From positions 930,001 through 994,000 of the forward strand of contig NZ_JADBEJ010000005.1 in assembly GCF_014873915.1 (NCBI RefSeq): 64,000 bases of DNA. The letters run 5' to 3'. The DNA comes from Amycolatopsis roodepoortensis. Lineage in GTDB: Bacteria; Actinomycetota; Actinomycetes; Mycobacteriales; Pseudonocardiaceae. Below are positions 62,181 to 64,000 of the stretch, in pieces. The notes beneath the pieces are model-generated. The model had not been told where the DNA came from and searched no databases. It saw only the letters and a list, made by a program, of their open reading frames with translations. The position numbers and the translations under genes are program-made. How positions within the stretch are numbered: the first letter of the stretch is position 1; each line of letters starts with the position of its first letter.

Positions 62181-62226
62181 TGGTACCGGGACGCTTTCCC
62201 CGGTACCGGTGGACGGCTCGCTCAGC

Positions 62227-62436
62227 TCAGCTCGCGCCACTGTCCGCGCCGCCGTCGGCTCCGCCGTCGTGCTGGCCCGCGGTGCCTTCGCCGGCGCCGG
62301 AATCGGCAGGCCCCTCGGCGCCACCGTCGGCCCCGCCGTCGTGCTCGCCGGGAGTCCCCTGGCCGGCACCGGCGTCGGCCGGTCCTTCCCGGTCCTCGCC
62401 CGAGGTGGTGGAGATGTCGTCGTCGTTCAGGCTCAT
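62227..62436 (-). CDS. Acidic tandem-repeat peptide, candidate modified-peptide precursor
   Basis: A 69-residue peptide from ATG 62436 with AAGGGA seven bases upstream (an in-frame ATG at 62454 has no such site). Leader MSLNDDDISTTSGEDR (1-16), then two 24-residue repeats: EGPADAGAGQGTPGEHDGG plus ADGGA (17-40) and EGPADSGAGEGTAGQHDGG plus ADGGA (41-64), 20 of 24 identical, then DSGAS. No Lys, Cys or aromatic residue; one Arg; one His per repeat (32 and 56). It directly precedes the JmjC-like cupin on the same strand and a sigma-B-like promoter lies upstream. Confidence 0.75.
   Translation of the reverse strand: MSLNDDDISTTSGEDREGPADAGAGQGTPGEHDGGADGGAEGPADSGAGEGTAGQHDGGADGGADSGAS
62245..62388 (-). 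repeat. Two 72-base tandem repeats inside the peptide gene
   Basis: Units 62317-62388 and 62245-62316 encode the two near-identical 24-residue segments, each with a GxHDGG core. Confidence 0.85.
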
Positions 62437-62526
62437 GTCGATTCCCTTTCCCATGATCCGGATGAATCAGTGGCCGGTTACCCCGGATCTTCCCGGAGCA
62501 CACGTGCGCGGCCATCACGATCGGCT

Positions 62527-62551
62527 TACCCGCCACCACCCGTCGCAAACC
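62527..62551 (-). promoter_or_regulatory. Sigma-B-type promoter upstream of the peptide operon
   Basis: On the minus strand: GGTTT, a 15-base spacer, then GGGTA. This fits the actinobacterial stress sigma-factor pattern G-N-N-T, 14-16 bases, GGGTA(C/T) except for the final base (A). A start site near 62520 would give an 85-base leader before the peptide. Confidence 0.55.
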
Positions 62552-62771
62552 GATTCGAGACCGATTCATCGCGTCGGATTTCCTTATCCCGCAGACTGCG
62601 GAGGCGGCTCCGGCGACGTACGGTGATACCACGTGAGGTTCAACTCGCAGCTTCGCGTGTTCGGTGACCTTGCCCGGCCTCGCACCGTCTGGCCGAAGCC
62701 CGGGTGCGCCCGGCGACGTGCTGCCGCGGGCACTCGGAGCGCGCGTCATACCGCTTTCCGAGGAGACCTCC
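62552..62771. other. Divergent promoter region between the peptide operon and the STAS gene
   Basis: No gene seen between the peptide gene and the STAS start. Apart from the sigma-B-like element at 62527-62551 I see no strong symmetry. Confidence 0.4.
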
Positions 62772-63140
62772 ATGTCATCACCACACCGAAAAACGCCTGC
62801 CCCCGTACTGAGGCACGAGCACACCACCGGCCTGCTGATCCTCACCGTGACCGGCGAACTGGACGCGACCACGACCCCACTGCTGCACCGGCAGCTGGAC
62901 GGGAACCTCCCCGATCGCACGGTGATCGATCTGTCCAGGGTGACCTTCCTCGGCGTGGCGGGGCTAGAGGTGCTGGAGGCCGCCGTCACCCGTGCCGGTC
63001 GCGAGCGCCGACGGCTGGCGTTGGTCACTTCGTCGCCGACGGACCTCAGGATCTTGCGGCTCTTCGGCCTCGACGTGCGGGTGCCGGTGTATCCGCGGCT
63101 GTCGGACGCGATCCGGGAAGTCGCCTCACAGGTCCCGTAG
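62772..63140 (+). CDS. STAS-domain anti-sigma-factor antagonist
   Basis: A 122-residue STAS protein from ATG 62772 (AGGAG upstream). Pattern: LILTVTGELDATTTPLLHRQ, then RTVIDLSRVTFLGVAGLEVL. In the loop where SpoIIAA-type antagonists carry the phospho-Ser (DxSxVxFxDSSGL), the residue is GVAG, so no Ser is present at the expected spot; Thr or none may substitute. It diverges from the peptide operon and overlaps the end of the FAD gene by 15 bases. Confidence 0.85.
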   Translation: MSSPHRKTPAPVLRHEHTTGLLILTVTGELDATTTPLLHRQLDGNLPDRTVIDLSRVTFLGVAGLEVLEAAVTRAGRERRRLALVTSSPTDLRILRLFGLDVRVPVYPRLSDAIREVASQVP

Positions 63141-64000
63141 CACCGCGCGAGCGGTCCGACCACCGGAGGCGAGCGCGCCCTGCAGCGAACTGGTGTCGCG
63201 GTGATCCCCGCAGACGTAAAGCCTTTCGCCGAACCGGATCTCGCCGCGAACGTCGTGCGGCGGCGACATGGCAGGGAGCGCGCGGGGGATCTCGTAGCGC
63301 CCCACCAACGGCCAGCGCGAAGCGTCCACACGGTACATCCGGCTCAGTTCCCGCCGCACTTCCGATTCCCCGAGCGGCGTGAGCGCCGAGACGCTGACGA
63401 GTGCCGCGCCTTTCGGGGCGTAGGCCGGGCAGACTTCGCTGACGACCGAGGTGTTGATGATCGGGCCGCCGCGGGCGTCGACCACGATGACCGGCTCTCG
63501 CAACGGTGACCGTGGTGGCGCGAAATACCAAGTCGTGACGCTGTTCCACCGCGGTTCGGGGACGCCGTCGACCAGGCTCGCGGCGGTGGTGCCGTCCGTG
63601 GCGACGACGACGGCGCGCGCGGTCCAGACGTCTCCGCCGGCGGTGCGTACCTCACCGTCTCCGACTCGCTCGACACGTGTACCGGTCCGCACCGCGGAAA
63701 CGGGCAGCAGCCGGGCGAGTTGCCGGGGCAGCTCCCCCATGCCCAGCGACGGCAACGACGGCGCGGACCGCAGGAAGCTGCGCCAGACGAGCCGGAAGAA
63801 CCGCGAGGAGGTGCTCAAACCGGCCTCCAGGAAGACGCCGGACAGGAACGGGCGGAGCACCGTTTCCACCGCGCGGTCCGACAATCCCGCGTCACGCAGT
63901 TCGTCGGCGGTCGTGCCGTCGCGTCCCTGGACGATCGACCGCGCCGGACCGCCCGCCGCCCGCGCGGTGAAGGTACCGAGCGCGGCGAGGTCCTTCGCCG
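63126..64000 (-). CDS. FAD-dependent amine-oxidase-like protein, C-terminal part
   Basis: About 291 residues visible; the N-terminus lies beyond the window. Landmarks: LSGVFLEAGLSTSSRFFRLV, SLPSLGMGELPRQLARLLPV, RAVVVATDGTTAASLVDG and the final GERLYVCGDHRDTSSLQGAL plus ASGGRTAR, the FAD-contacting end of protoporphyrinogen-oxidase-like enzymes. Substrate unknown. It converges on the STAS gene. Confidence 0.85.
   Translation of the reverse strand, partial: AKDLAALGTFTARAAGGPARSIVQGRDGTTADELRDAGLSDRAVETVLRPFLSGVFLEAGLSTSSRFFRLVWRSFLRSAPSLPSLGMGELPRQLARLLPVSAVRTGTRVERVGDGEVRTAGGDVWTARAVVVATDGTTAASLVDGVPEPRWNSVTTWYFAPPRSPLREPVIVVDARGGPIINTSVVSEVCPAYAPKGAALVSVSALTPLGESEVRRELSRMYRVDASRWPLVGRYEIPRALPAMSPPHDVRGEIRFGERLYVCGDHRDTSSLQGALASGGRTARAVLRDL

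Noticed and set aside
62436..62454. Upstream ATG at 62454 as start of the acidic peptide
   Set aside because: No ribosome site precedes it, while AAGGGA lies seven bases before ATG 62436.
1..64000. tRNA, rRNA or CRISPR array
   Set aside because: No T-loop-like GGTTCGAATCC context, no rRNA-like conserved stretch and no short regularly spaced repeat were found by eye.

Overview
The window is high-GC DNA (low only in a few acquired patches) from a soil-type actinomycete. Evidence: GTG and TTG starts, many TetR and LuxR regulators, a SARP regulator, Tat signals, an EthA-type Baeyer-Villiger monooxygenase, ALF-repeat secreted proteins and an ECF sigma factor with a SnoaL-like tail. The protein style fits Pseudonocardiales, perhaps Amycolatopsis; that placement is inference. 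I saw no rRNA, tRNA, CRISPR array or intact insertion sequence.

Layout. 1-6.8 kb: the 5' part of a secreted RHS/YD-repeat protein (minus strand), a polytopic membrane protein, and a patch of gene remnants. 6.9-10.7 kb: a VOC protein, a two-component system and a secreted tripeptidyl-aminopeptidase-like hydrolase. 10.8-14.5 kb: a gene graveyard with pieces of I36-type inhibitors, an ArsR regulator, an NB-ARC ATPase, an FAD reductase with a nonsense codon and a LuxR-type ATPase with a frameshift. Within it, two diverged direct repeats about 1.6 kb apart bracket a SUKH-type immunity gene and a small unknown gene. 14.5-18.1 kb: a Tat-exported alpha/beta hydrolase, a helix-turn-helix protein and an HD-domain protein.

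18.8-33.8 kb holds the main metabolic island. Two divergent, tightly overlapping operons encode a glutamine-synthetase-like amine ligase, a gamma-glutamyl hydrolase, a PuuB-like FAD oxidase, an aldehyde dehydrogenase, a zinc alcohol dehydrogenase, an acyl-CoA synthetase fused to a crotonase, an SCP2-like protein, a 3-aminoacyl-CoA ammonia-lyase-like hotdog protein, an EthA-like Baeyer-Villiger monooxygenase, an HSL-type esterase and an amine-oxidase-like flavoprotein. A TetR regulator and a shared palindromic motif at both divergent promoters tie the island together. It reads as an unassigned amine/ketone catabolic pathway mixing Puu-like gamma-glutamylation with BVMO-esterase-CoA-ligase chemistry (compare the mycobacterial mymA operon).

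34-49.8 kb: a SARP regulator, a YciI protein, an MFS exporter with a winged-helix-like tail, SurE and a PfkB kinase, small secreted proteins, an ECF sigma factor with YciI and DHFR-like neighbours, and a TetR/saccharopine-dehydrogenase-like divergent pair. 49.8-59.3 kb: an ALF-repeat toxin island: a 1456-residue exported coiled-coil protein ending in a DNA/RNA endonuclease, its SUKH immunity gene, and two more ALF proteins, one with LGFP repeats and a ricin-type lectin.

59.4-64 kb: an operon led by a 69-residue acidic peptide made of two 24-residue tandem repeats, each with one histidine, followed by a JmjC-like cupin hydroxylase, a sucrase/ferredoxin-like [2Fe-2S] protein and an SRPBCC membrane protein. 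A close sigma-B-type promoter lies upstream and a STAS protein diverges from it. This peptide-hydroxylase unit and the amine island are the best candidates for undescribed biology.
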